DNA of 64,000 nt from contig JACKCG010000007.1 of NCBI GenBank assembly GCA_020634135.1, positions 186,001 to 250,000 on the forward strand, read 5' to 3'. Positions 43,629-52,293 of this stretch are shown one piece after another. Made by a program: the position numbers and the translations under genes. Source of the DNA: Anaerolineaceae bacterium. GTDB taxonomy: Bacteria > Chloroflexota > Anaerolineae > Aggregatilineales > Phototrophicaceae. Under the pieces are notes generated by a model. It made no database searches, was not told the DNA's origin, and saw only the letters and a list, made by a program, of their open reading frames with translations. The stretch's first letter is position 1, and every line of letters begins with the position of its first letter.

Positions 43629-45116
43629 ATGAGTTTGAATACCAGGGTACTTTTCGTCAGCGCGGAGGCGGTCCCATACGCAAAAGTCGGCGGTCTGGCC
43701 GATGTTGTCGGGTCGCTGCCTCAGGCGCTTCGCAAAATTGGCGTGGACGCCCGTGTCATCATGCCAATGTATGGGTTCATCAATACCGAGAAATACAAGA
43801 TCAGCTACCTGTTCTCGTTCCCATTCGCCCGCAATACCGGCACAACGGATGTGCAGGTATTCACAGCAGAACATGATGGTGTCCCGTTCTATTTTGTACG
43901 CGGTTGGCCGTTCTTTGGGTCGGATACCGGCGTCTATACCACCTGGGATTGGGATGTGCCGCGTTTTATCTTCTTTAACCAGGTGGTGATGGCAGTAGCG
44001 TGGGAACTGCGGCAGCGCCTCGGTTGGTTCCCTGATGTGTTCCATGTCAACGACTGGCACACTGGCCTACTGCCCTTCCTGCTGTACGAAAGCCGCCACG
44101 ATGCGATATGGGGGCGCACCGCTTCCGTGTTAGGGATTCACAATCTGGCTTACCAGGGGGAATCGGTGGGCGGTTGGTTGTGGCAGCTCGGGATACCGGG
44201 ACGGCAGCAAGCCGACCTGGTGTACCAGAATCTGACCGACAATATGCTGGCAATAGCGATTGGGTACTCGGACATCCTGACTACTGTCAGTCCCCGGTAT
44301 GCTGTTGAAATCCAGTATCCTTATATGGGACACCGCCTCGATAGCCTGATCCGCACCCGTACTGAAGACCTGTATGGCATACTCAACGGCATTGATGTTG
44401 ACCTGTGGAATCCCGAAACTGACCCGAATGTGGTGTTCAAATATAATGCTGAGAACTTCGTTGAGCAGCGCCAGGCCAACAAACGCCACCTGCAGAACGA
44501 GGTTGGGCTGCCGGTAAATGACGATGTGCCAATTATCGGGATTGTAACCCGGCTGGTATGGCAAAAAGGGTTCACGCTGGCTCTGCCCGCCCTGCGCCGC
44601 TTGTTGGTGGATACCGATGCACAGGTTATCGCGTTAGGCTCCGGCGAGGCGGAGACAGAACATCAGTTGTGGCGACTAGGACACGACTTTCACTGGAAAG
44701 CGCGCGTATTCCTGGGCTTCAACGCCGCCACTGCACAGCACATTTATGCGGGGAGTGATATTTTCCTCATGCCCAGCCATTATGAACCCTGCGGAATCGG
44801 CCAGATGATCGCCATGCGCTATGGATCGCTACCGCTGGTGCGTGAGACCGGCGGTCTGGCGGATACTGTCCAGAACTATGACAACAACACAGCGGATACG
44901 GGCACCGGGTTCGTTTTCACCTGGGAGCAGCCTGACGCTGTACTGAACACGCTGCGCTGGTCAGTGGATACATTTCGCCATAGACAGGATGCCTGGCGAC
45001 GAATGCAAAAGCGTGCCATGCAAACCGACTTCAGCTGGCATCAAAGCGCCCACCGCTACGTGGAAATCTACCAGAAAGCTATGGACAAACATAGAAAAAG
45101 GGAGTTGGAACCTTGA
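43629..45116 (+). CDS. glgA: Glycogen synthase (ADP-glucose)
   Basis: 495 residues, GT5, transferring glucose from ADP-glucose to the glycogen non-reducing end. N-terminal ADP-glucose site VGGLADVVGSLPQALRKIG, then FHVNDWHTGLLP, and the C-terminal PSHYEPCGIGQMIAMRYGS and VRETGGLADTV motifs. The start is ATG 43629, 5 bases after AAGGAG, with the 5' frame open but noncoding (it overlaps the branching enzyme). The stop overlaps the glgC start by 4 bases (TTGA), indicating tight coupling. Confidence 0.96.
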   Translation: MSLNTRVLFVSAEAVPYAKVGGLADVVGSLPQALRKIGVDARVIMPMYGFINTEKYKISYLFSFPFARNTGTTDVQVFTAEHDGVPFYFVRGWPFFGSDTGVYTTWDWDVPRFIFFNQVVMAVAWELRQRLGWFPDVFHVNDWHTGLLPFLLYESRHDAIWGRTASVLGIHNLAYQGESVGGWLWQLGIPGRQQADLVYQNLTDNMLAIAIGYSDILTTVSPRYAVEIQYPYMGHRLDSLIRTRTEDLYGILNGIDVDLWNPETDPNVVFKYNAENFVEQRQANKRHLQNEVGLPVNDDVPIIGIVTRLVWQKGFTLALPALRRLLVDTDAQVIALGSGEAETEHQLWRLGHDFHWKARVFLGFNAATAQHIYAGSDIFLMPSHYEPCGIGQMIAMRYGSLPLVRETGGLADTVQNYDNNTADTGTGFVFTWEQPDAVLNTLRWSVDTFRHRQDAWRRMQKRAMQTDFSWHQSAHRYVEIYQKAMDKHRKRELEP

Positions 45117-46378
45117 AAATTAAAGCCGTTATACTTGCAGGCGGAGAAGGTACACGGTTGGAAACACTCACAGCCAAACGTGCCAAGCCCGCTGTCCCAT
45201 TTGCGGGGAAGTATCGCATTATTGATTTTACACTGAGTAATTGCGTTAATTCAAACATCTTTGATGTGCTGATCCTGACACAGTACCGCCCGCACAGTCT
45301 GAACGACCATATTGCGCGGGGTCGTCCATGGGACCTGGATCGCTCGTTTACGGGTGGTGTACAGATCCTTCAGCCCTATAAAGGCCGTGCTGATACCGAT
45401 TGGTATGCAGGGACAGCCGATGCCGTGGCTCAGAATATGAATTTTGTCCGCAGGGGACGCCCAGATTATGTGCTGATTTTGTCCGGCGATCACATTTACG
45501 AGATGGATTATGATGTCCTGCTCCAGTTCCACCGGGATCGCAATGCCGACGCTACCGTGTGTACTATCCGTGTCCCGATGGATGAAGCCAATCGCTACGG
45601 GATTCTGGATGTGGAAGATGATTACCGGGTACGTGAGTTTGTAGAAAAACCACAAAAACCCCCCGGCAATCTCGCCAGCATGGGCGTTTATGTCTTCAAT
45701 TACCCGGTACTGGAACAGATGCTGGAAGAGGATCAGAAACTCAAATCATCAAATCATGACTTTGGCAAGGATATTCTGCCCCGCATGATTATGGAAAACA
45801 TGAATGTTTTTGCTTATCCTTATGGCGGCTACTGGATAGATGTCGGTACAGTGGACGCTTACTGGGAAGCCCACATGGACCTGGTCGCCTCGCCACCTTC
45901 ACTCAACCTGAATGACCGTACCTGGGTGATTCACACCCGCAGCGAGGAACGCCCCCCTGTACATATTCACTCAGGCGCGACAGTTCGCAACAGCCTGATT
46001 ACCGATGGCTCGGTGATTGCAGAGGGAGCACTTGTCGAAAACAGTGTCCTGTCTCCGGGTGTTTATGTTGGGCCAAACGCAATTGTCCGGGAAAGCGTGC
46101 TGCTCAACGATACCTACATTGAAGCCGGGGCCGTTGTTGAACGCTGTATCCTGGATAAAATTGTGGTGATTGGTCACAATGCGCGAGTGGGGAAAATACG
46201 TGACATGGGGGAACTCGGGATCACGTGTGTGGGAAAAAATACCCATATCCCAGCAGGTTACACAGTAGGAAACAACGTAATTCTCGGCACTGACCTGCGC
46301 CTGGACGACTTCAAAGCCCATACTGATAAAGTAGTACCCAGTGGGACGCAAATCGGTCGCAAGAAAAATAACCGGTAA
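45113..46378 (+). CDS. glgC: Glucose-1-phosphate adenylyltransferase (ADP-glucose pyrophosphorylase)
   Basis: 421 residues, usual GlgC length. N-terminal nucleotidyltransferase: ILAGGEGTRLETLTAKRAKP, VPFAGKYRIIDFTLSNCVNS, LILSGDHIYEMDYD and a conserved YGGYWIDVGTVDAYWEA. The C-terminal left-handed beta-helix repeats run from ~residue 280 (SLITDGSVIAEGA, ENSVLSPGVYVG). It starts at TTG, within the glgA stop. It commits glucose-1-phosphate to glycogen and is usually allosterically controlled. Its 3' end contains the AAGGAG used by the following GH57 gene. Confidence 0.96.
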   Translation: MKIKAVILAGGEGTRLETLTAKRAKPAVPFAGKYRIIDFTLSNCVNSNIFDVLILTQYRPHSLNDHIARGRPWDLDRSFTGGVQILQPYKGRADTDWYAGTADAVAQNMNFVRRGRPDYVLILSGDHIYEMDYDVLLQFHRDRNADATVCTIRVPMDEANRYGILDVEDDYRVREFVEKPQKPPGNLASMGVYVFNYPVLEQMLEEDQKLKSSNHDFGKDILPRMIMENMNVFAYPYGGYWIDVGTVDAYWEAHMDLVASPPSLNLNDRTWVIHTRSEERPPVHIHSGATVRNSLITDGSVIAEGALVENSVLSPGVYVGPNAIVRESVLLNDTYIEAGAVVERCILDKIVVIGHNARVGKIRDMGELGITCVGKNTHIPAGYTVGNNVILGTDLRLDDFKAHTDKVVPSGTQIGRKKNNR

Positions 46379-46391
46379 GGAGATAAGCAGC

Positions 46392-47786
46392 GTGTCTAAA
46401 ATCGAATCAAGTTGGCTGTGCATTCATGGACACTTTAGCCAGCCCCCAAGGGGAAATCCCCTCACAGGGGAGATCGGGCAAGAGACAGACGCTGCCCCCT
46501 ACTACAATTGGAACCAGCGAATCGCGGAGACAGCCTATCGTCCGAACGCGGAAATTGGCAACTTCAACCACATCAGCTACAGTTTCGGCCAACCGCTGCT
46601 CAATTGGCTGGCGCAAAACATGCCGGCAGTCTATGACTCCGTCAGTCAAAGTGACCAGCACGCTGAAGGTGTTGACCCTATGCCCGGTCATGCGCTGGCA
46701 ACCGCGTATGACCATGTCATTTTGCCCCTCGCTCGAAATCGTGACAAACAAACTCAGATTCAGTGGGGTATCGCGGCCTTCAAGCAGGTGTACGGGCGGC
46801 AACCGCTGGGATTCTGGTTGCCGGAACTAGCGGTTGATACCGAAACCCTGGTCGCATTGGCCGAAGCCGGTATCCAGTACACGGTGCTGGCAGAAAAGCA
46901 GGTGCAGGGGCACGTACCGGGGAATGCTGGGCCGTACCTGGTTCGCCTGCCCCAGGGCCGCAGTATCGCTGTCTTCGTCCGGCATGACACGCTTTCGGCG
47001 GAAATATCCTTCAATATTCACAACCTGGGAGGCGCAGGGTATTGGAGTCACTCCACGCTTTCGCCGCTTCGCAAACATACTTCCGGGTTAGTCCTGCTGG
47101 CAACGTCCGGGGAGACCTTCGGCCACCATTTCGTTGGGGAAGAACAATTCCTGCACTGGCTGGTCAACCACGAAGCCCAACATGCCGGATTTGAAGTCAC
47201 CACGCTTGACCAGTATTTTATCCAGCATTCACCTAAAAAGACGATACAGGTTGAAGAACGCACCAGTTGGGGCGTGGCAACGGGGCTGAATGAGTGGACA
47301 ACCGGGCAAAATGATGCCAGGCACGATACAACCTGGAAAGGGGCGTTGCGCCGGGCGCTGGATAACACTGCCAGCGAGATAGACCATGCTTACGCGACGG
47401 CAGTGCAGGGTTTTCAGCTTGATCCCTGGGCACTGAGAAATCAATATATATCCGTGATGCTGGGTATGGAGGAAGGGGAAGCCTGGATTACTCAGCATTT
47501 ACCCGACACTGAGCATCGAAGCAAAAAGCAACTGCTCAACCTGCTCCATGCACAGCAGCTTGCCCAGCATATGTATACCAGCTACACGTTTACCGACAAT
47601 CAACTGCATGGTCGCCAGCCATACTACGCGATTACCTGCGCAGCATTGGCTGCCAACCTGGTTCGGCAAGCGGGATATGCCGACGTAGGCGAGCGATTAG
47701 CCCAGGATCTGGCCGTGATGACTTCTAAGGATACCCCTGTTACCGGGGCGACTATTCTGCGCGAAGTCCTGGCTGCGCTGGATTGA
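46392..47786 (+). CDS. GH57-family protein, predicted acid/base Asp replaced by Ser
   Basis: 464 residues from GTG 46392 (AAGGAGAT upstream). Its N-terminus CIHGHFSQPPRGNP and the YRPNAEIGNFNHISYSFGQP stretch belong to the GH57 'alpha-amylase/alpha-mannosidase' branch. A nucleophile-type Glu145 is kept in GFWLPELAVD. At the position where relatives have a DGETFGHH-type acid/base, this protein reads ATSGETFGHH (Ser239). The C-terminal half is shorter than in the long DUF3536-containing members. It could be a catalytically impaired glucan-binding protein or use another residue. Operon context says glycogen metabolism. Family sure, activity not. Confidence 0.85.
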   Translation: MSKIESSWLCIHGHFSQPPRGNPLTGEIGQETDAAPYYNWNQRIAETAYRPNAEIGNFNHISYSFGQPLLNWLAQNMPAVYDSVSQSDQHAEGVDPMPGHALATAYDHVILPLARNRDKQTQIQWGIAAFKQVYGRQPLGFWLPELAVDTETLVALAEAGIQYTVLAEKQVQGHVPGNAGPYLVRLPQGRSIAVFVRHDTLSAEISFNIHNLGGAGYWSHSTLSPLRKHTSGLVLLATSGETFGHHFVGEEQFLHWLVNHEAQHAGFEVTTLDQYFIQHSPKKTIQVEERTSWGVATGLNEWTTGQNDARHDTTWKGALRRALDNTASEIDHAYATAVQGFQLDPWALRNQYISVMLGMEEGEAWITQHLPDTEHRSKKQLLNLLHAQQLAQHMYTSYTFTDNQLHGRQPYYAITCAALAANLVRQAGYADVGERLAQDLAVMTSKDTPVTGATILREVLAALD

Positions 47787-47836
47787 CAAGTGCAGAGAAA
47801 ACGCACCCAGCCAGAACGTTACGATATTTTCAAAAC

Positions 47837-47862
47837 AACAGGAGGTCTTACAGCCTCCTGTT
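47837..47862. terminator. Bidirectional terminator between convergent genes
   Basis: A 9-bp perfect stem AACAGGAGG / CCTCCTGTT with an 8-base loop, 51 bases after the GH57 stop and 16 bases beyond the stop of the opposing CBM48 gene. On the minus strand it is followed by GTTTTG, a modest T tract. Confidence 0.65.
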
Positions 47863-47877
47863 ATAGATTCTATAGGA

Positions 47878-48174
47878 TCAGGCAATAACTACCGAATTGT
47901 CACCGCTGAAAGGGTTTGGAACGTATCTGTCAGCGTGCCAGTCGTTATGCCACTCCGTTCCATTCACAAGATAGCGAAACTGATATTCCTGGCCGGTTTC
48001 CAGCTCCAATGTCACCGTAAAGCGCCCGCTTTTTAAGCGATTCATTGGCGTGGCAGATTCGTCCCAATCGTTAAAATCCCCGACCAGGTACGCAGTCTCG
48101 GCCTTAATCGCTTCCGGCAACTCAAAGGTTACTTTAGTAACAGGCTTGGTCTTAAGGACCTGCTTTTTTAGCAT
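47878..48174 (-). CDS. Stand-alone CBM48 / isoamylase early-set glycogen-binding protein
   Basis: 98 residues. After a ~15-residue basic N-terminus the whole protein is one immunoglobulin-like CBM48/AMPK-beta-type domain: VTFELPEA, YLVGDFNDWDE, GRFTVTLELETGQEYQFRYLV and WHADRYVPNPFSGDNSVV. The two carbohydrate-contacting Trp positions and the aromatic in YQFRY are kept. No enzyme domain or TM segment is attached. It lies opposite to and between the glycogen synthesis and phosphorylase genes, so it is likely to bind glycogen granules or bridge enzymes to them. Similar solitary proteins occur in Chloroflexi and cyanobacteria. Confidence 0.85.
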   Translation of the reverse strand: MLKKQVLKTKPVTKVTFELPEAIKAETAYLVGDFNDWDESATPMNRLKSGRFTVTLELETGQEYQFRYLVNGTEWHNDWHADRYVPNPFSGDNSVVIA

Positions 48175-48307
48175 TGAATGGCTCCCAATTATGATGAACG
48201 CTAGCGCTACTATGCTTGCATTGTAACATAACCGCCCTGCTGGAAACTAGCACTCAATTCGGCATATTATCCCAATTTTAAGAAGCCAGATTTGCCAGAA
48301 TTGCTAG

Positions 48308-48337
48308 TTGCCAACTACTATTACCCTGCGCTATGCT
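48308..48337 (+). promoter_or_regulatory. Possible promoter of glgP
   Basis: TTGCCA (48308-48313), 18-base spacer, TATGCT (48332-48337), about 70 bases ahead of the glgP ATG. The -35 is close to consensus, the -10 is weaker. Confidence 0.5.
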
Positions 48338-48346
48338 ACCTAGTGG

Positions 48347-48395
48347 GATCAGGAGTCTTGCGATTCATCTTCCCTAATTACGATGATCAGGAGTC
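48347..48395 (+). repeat. Direct repeat GATCAGGAGTC in the glgP leader
   Basis: The 11-mer GATCAGGAGTC occurs exactly twice, at 48347-48357 and 48385-48395. The second copy lies 10 bases before the glgP ATG and includes the AGGAG that could serve as ribosome site. It might be a protein-binding site or an RNA element controlling initiation. Confidence 0.5.
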
Positions 48396-48405
48396 ATAGA
48401 AGACA

Positions 48406-50970
48406 ATGATTAAACCAGTAGCACGTATCAATGTGGTCCCAGCACTCCCGGAGTCGCTGCGCCGACTACAGGAACTGGCCTATAATTTACGCTGGGCCTG
48501 GGATCACGACACCATTGCTTTGTTCCGTCGCCTGGACAGGGACCTGTGGGAGGCCACCGGGCGTAATCCGGTATGGATGTTGGGACTGGTCAGTCAAGAG
48601 CGCCTGAATGCCGCCAGCGATGACCCTGCTTTCATGGCACACCTGGATGCGGTAGCCGAATCCTTTGATGCATACATGAGCGAATCGCATACATGGTATA
48701 ACATCCATTACGGTCAAGAAGAGCGCCCGGTGATTGCCTATTTCTCAACGGAATTCGGCCTCACGGAATGTCTGCAGAACTACTCTGGTGGTCTGGGCGT
48801 ACTGAGCGGTGACCATCTGAAAAGCGCAAGCGACCTGGGTTTACCGCTGGTCGGCGTCGGCCTGCTCTACCAGGAAGGTTATTTTCACCAATATCTCAAT
48901 GCGGATGGCTACCAGCAGGAATCCTATCCGATAAACGATTACGCCAACCTGCCCGTGACTCTCCAGAGAAAAGCGGATGGCACACCAATTACGATCTCTG
49001 TGCCGATGCCGGGGCGAGAGTTGTATGCGTTGATCTGGAAGGTGCAGGTAGGACGTATCCCGCTATTCTTGCTGGATTCCAACACGGCTTTAAACACCCG
49101 CGAAGAGGATCGTAACCTGACCGATCGGCTCTATGGTGGGGATCGCCGCACGCGCATTCGTCAGGAAATCCTGATGGGCATCGGCGGCATTCGCGCCCTG
49201 GAAGCTCTGGGGCTGCGCCCGTCTATCTGCCACATGAACGAGGGTCATTCGGCGTTTCTGGGATTAGAACGTATCCGCCAGGTGATGGAAGAGCATAAAC
49301 TATCGTTTGACCAGGCGCGTAAAATCACATCAGCCAGTCACATCTTCACAACCCATACGCCAGTGCCCGCCGGGCTGGAGCGGTTTGGATTTGACCTCAT
49401 TGACGAACATTTCACGAATTACTATAAATCATTGGGGTTGAACCGTGACCAGTTCATTGACCTGGGACGGGAGGATATGGGAGATTACCAGCTCTTTTCG
49501 ATGCCGGTACTGGCGCTGAACCTTTCAGGTGGTGCTAATGGGGTTGCCCGGCTGCACGGGGTTGTCTCCCGGCATCTGTGGAATTGGATGTACCCCAATG
49601 TGCCAGAGAATGAAATCCCGGTTGATTCGGTCACGAATGGTATCCATACGCAGACGTGGATCAGCCGAGAAATGGGAACGCTGCTTGACCGTTATCTGGA
49701 CCCATCCTGGCGCAATGAAGATGCCCGCCCGGAAATCTGGGAGGCAATTGACCAGGTTCCCGATTCGGAACTGTGGCGCACTCATGAACGCCGTCGGGAA
49801 CGGTTGGTTGCCTTCACACGCCGGCGACTGCGATCTCAACTGGAAAACCGGGGGGCGCCGCAACATGAGATTGAGGCTGCCGACGAGGTGCTGAACCCGG
49901 ATGCGCTCACGATTGGGTTTGCCCGCCGTTTTGCGACCTATAAGCGTGCAACGCTGCTGTTCCGTGACCTGGAACGCCTGAAGAAGATTGTCAGCAACAG
50001 CGAGACACCGGTTCAGATCATCTTTGCCGGGAAAGCGCACCCGCACGATACGGGCGGTAAGGAACTCATCCGCCAGATTGTTAATATTGCACGTGGCGAA
50101 GACTTCCGCCATTCCATCGTCTTCCTGGAAAACTACGATATGAGTATTGCCCGGATGATGGTACAAGGCGTGGATGTCTGGCTGAATACCCCGCAGCGTC
50201 CAAAAGAGGCCAGCGGCACGAGCGGCATGAAAGTGATCTATAACGGCGGTCTGAATTGCAGCATCCTGGATGGCTGGTGGGCCGAGGGTTACAGCCCGGA
50301 ACTCGGTTGGGCCATTGGCAACGGCGAGGAATATCCCGAACACGAACTGGAACGCCAGAATTATATTGAGAGCGAAGCACTCTATAACATTCTGGAAAAG
50401 GACATCATCCCCTTGTTTTACGAACGAGGCCGGGATGGCCTGCCCCGCGAGTGGATCGGTAAGATGAAGAACAGTATGCAGAAACTCGCGCCGTACTTCA
50501 ACACGCACCGCATGATCGAGGAGTACACCGACAAATTCTATATCCCCAGTTTCCGCAGGGTGAAAGAAATCACCGGTGACAATCTGCAAGAAGGAGTGGC
50601 TTTTGCCGCCTGGCGCAGCCACCTGGAAAAATCCTGGCCGCAGGTCAATGTGAAGCAGGTCGAAATCTCGCGTAATCAGATCAAGGTTGGGTCAGAGGTA
50701 GAGGTGAACGCCCGGGTTGATCTGGGGGATCTCACACCTGATGATGTGCGTGTGCAACTCTTCTATGGGCAAGTGGATACACGCGGGGAAATCGGGCACA
50801 GTGGTGAAGCCGTAGATATGCTCCCCGTCAACGGCGAAGATGGGGCATACACCTTCACAGCGCGGGTACTCTACCAGACAAGCGGCGAACGCGGCATTTC
50901 GGTGCGCGTGCTGCCCTATCATAAGTATCTGCACACATCGTTTTTGCCCAGCCTGATTACCTGGGCATAG
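48406..50970 (+). CDS. glgP: Alpha-glucan (glycogen) phosphorylase, DUF3417-containing type
   Basis: 854 residues of the GT35 branch that carries an N-terminal DUF3417 domain (~1-110: ARINVVPALPESLRRLQELAYN, NLRWAWDHD). Catalytic features: YSGGLGVLSGDHLKSASDLG, FTTHTPVPAGLERF, KRATLLFRD and the PLP-lysine segment EASGTSGMKVIYNGGL. The enzyme releases glucose-1-phosphate from glycogen. It has its own promoter region and is divergent from the CBM48 gene. A strong terminator follows. The ~100 C-terminal residues form an additional beta-rich region, commonly seen in this type. Confidence 0.95.
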   Translation: MIKPVARINVVPALPESLRRLQELAYNLRWAWDHDTIALFRRLDRDLWEATGRNPVWMLGLVSQERLNAASDDPAFMAHLDAVAESFDAYMSESHTWYNIHYGQEERPVIAYFSTEFGLTECLQNYSGGLGVLSGDHLKSASDLGLPLVGVGLLYQEGYFHQYLNADGYQQESYPINDYANLPVTLQRKADGTPITISVPMPGRELYALIWKVQVGRIPLFLLDSNTALNTREEDRNLTDRLYGGDRRTRIRQEILMGIGGIRALEALGLRPSICHMNEGHSAFLGLERIRQVMEEHKLSFDQARKITSASHIFTTHTPVPAGLERFGFDLIDEHFTNYYKSLGLNRDQFIDLGREDMGDYQLFSMPVLALNLSGGANGVARLHGVVSRHLWNWMYPNVPENEIPVDSVTNGIHTQTWISREMGTLLDRYLDPSWRNEDARPEIWEAIDQVPDSELWRTHERRRERLVAFTRRRLRSQLENRGAPQHEIEAADEVLNPDALTIGFARRFATYKRATLLFRDLERLKKIVSNSETPVQIIFAGKAHPHDTGGKELIRQIVNIARGEDFRHSIVFLENYDMSIARMMVQGVDVWLNTPQRPKEASGTSGMKVIYNGGLNCSILDGWWAEGYSPELGWAIGNGEEYPEHELERQNYIESEALYNILEKDIIPLFYERGRDGLPREWIGKMKNSMQKLAPYFNTHRMIEEYTDKFYIPSFRRVKEITGDNLQEGVAFAAWRSHLEKSWPQVNVKQVEISRNQIKVGSEVEVNARVDLGDLTPDDVRVQLFYGQVDTRGEIGHSGEAVDMLPVNGEDGAYTFTARVLYQTSGERGISVRVLPYHKYLHTSFLPSLITWA

Positions 50971-50989
50971 GGGAAAGACAGTATAACAG

Positions 50990-51029
50990 CCAGAAGGGGC
51001 GTACTGTTGCCGCGCCCCCTCTGGTTTTT
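50990..51029 (+). terminator. Rho-independent terminator after glgP
   Basis: A 12-bp stem with one mismatch (CCAGAAGGGGCG / CGCCCCCTCTGG) followed directly by TTTTTC, 20 bases after the glgP stop and facing the convergent ABC permease gene. Confidence 0.9.
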
Positions 51030-51045
51030 CTCCGTAAGCTGTGGT

Positions 51046-52293
51046 TCAACCACGCAGCAGCTTAGGAATGTCGCGCAGTTTAGGCGTCTGCCCGGATAGC
51101 AAGGTGTTGACCCGGAACAAGCGGCCAGCAAGCCACATCATGCCAATGTTGGTCAGGATAAGCAGCACAATACTCAAGATAACCTGCCAGGCGGGTACAG
51201 TCGAGATCGTCAGACGCATAATCATCGAAAGCGGCGCGGTAACCGGGAAGAGGCTGAGTGCCGTCGCCAGTGTGCCGTCAGGCTGTGTGATGAAGATCGT
51301 CATGAAGTATAGCGGGATCACTGCGGGCAGCACGAAAACAACCGCAAACTGCGGACCTTCCTGCATCGAGTTGGAAATCGCGCCAACCATACCGTATGCT
51401 GCCGCAAAGAAGAGGTAGCCCAGCACGAAATACACCAGGAACAGGATCACTGTGCCGGTGGGTATCGAGATATTCAGAAGGAATAACAGGGTTGTCCCCA
51501 CGTCACCCGCGATTCGCGCCAACAGCAGTACCGCCCCCAACCAGACAGCAATCTGCACCAGACCCAGCACCCCCAACGCCAGAATCTTCCCGGTCAGGAG
51601 TTGTGTCGGACGCAAGGCAGAGACGAGAATCTCGATCAGCTTCGTCTCTTTCTCCTCAATAATCGTCTGCATCAAGTAGCCATTGGTCGTAAACTGGCTA
51701 ATCATCATAATCATGACGAACAGATAGATCACGGGAAAATCAACGTCAAAATTGGTAGTCGTCTCACCAGTTGCATCACGCTGGAGGTTCACTTCGTTGA
51801 TTGCAGCCGGGGATATTAACCGGCTCATCAGGATAGGGTCAACATTCCGCGCAAAATGGGCATAGACGAGCTGCTGTACCAGGCTCTCAGTGGCCTGGGC
51901 AATCGAAAACCTGGGCATATAGGCCACAACATCGCCAGTATCCAGGTAGTTTTCCGGGAATACGTAATAGATGTCAATTTCCCCTGCGTCCATCGCCTGT
52001 TGAGCGCTCTCCTCATTGTTGTAGGGCGACAGGACACTACGCAAATCACCCGGATCGGTGAACAGCCCGGAGTGATCTACATAGCCGGCTTTTTCGATCC
52101 CTTGAAACTGCTCGCTTTCGGTAATGGTCGTTGCGATGTCTTCCCCGCCTGTGCTGCGACTACTGATAAACTGATAGCCGAAAAACAGAATGTAGGCGAG
52201 GATTGGGATACCGAAAGTCGTGAACAAGAACCCTTTGCGCCGCAGATTCCGCTGGAGTTCATAGGCAAAGACCTGCCAGATGTGATTCGTCAT
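51046..52293 (-). CDS. ABC-2 type transporter permease (NatB-like)
   Basis: 415 residues. One N-terminal TM helix, a large extracytoplasmic loop (~45-175) and five or six C-terminal TM helices: the ABC2_membrane_3 topology of Na+ exporter NatB and related exporters. Typical segments include VFAYELQRNLRRKGFLF, IIEEKETKLIEILVSALRPTQLLTGK and FLVYFVLGYLFFAAAYG. Its ATG overlaps the stop of the preceding permease gene (ATGA). It forms a heteromeric exporter with that permease and the ATPase upstream. Substrate unknown. Confidence 0.9.
   Translation of the reverse strand: MTNHIWQVFAYELQRNLRRKGFLFTTFGIPILAYILFFGYQFISSRSTGGEDIATTITESEQFQGIEKAGYVDHSGLFTDPGDLRSVLSPYNNEESAQQAMDAGEIDIYYVFPENYLDTGDVVAYMPRFSIAQATESLVQQLVYAHFARNVDPILMSRLISPAAINEVNLQRDATGETTTNFDVDFPVIYLFVMIMMISQFTTNGYLMQTIIEEKETKLIEILVSALRPTQLLTGKILALGVLGLVQIAVWLGAVLLLARIAGDVGTTLLFLLNISIPTGTVILFLVYFVLGYLFFAAAYGMVGAISNSMQEGPQFAVVFVLPAVIPLYFMTIFITQPDGTLATALSLFPVTAPLSMIMRLTISTVPAWQVILSIVLLILTNIGMMWLAGRLFRVNTLLSGQTPKLRDIPKLLRG

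Noticed and set aside
49525..50622. A 365-codon open frame antisense to glgP
   Set aside because: Complement of a strongly conserved gene; no start-site support and no motifs.
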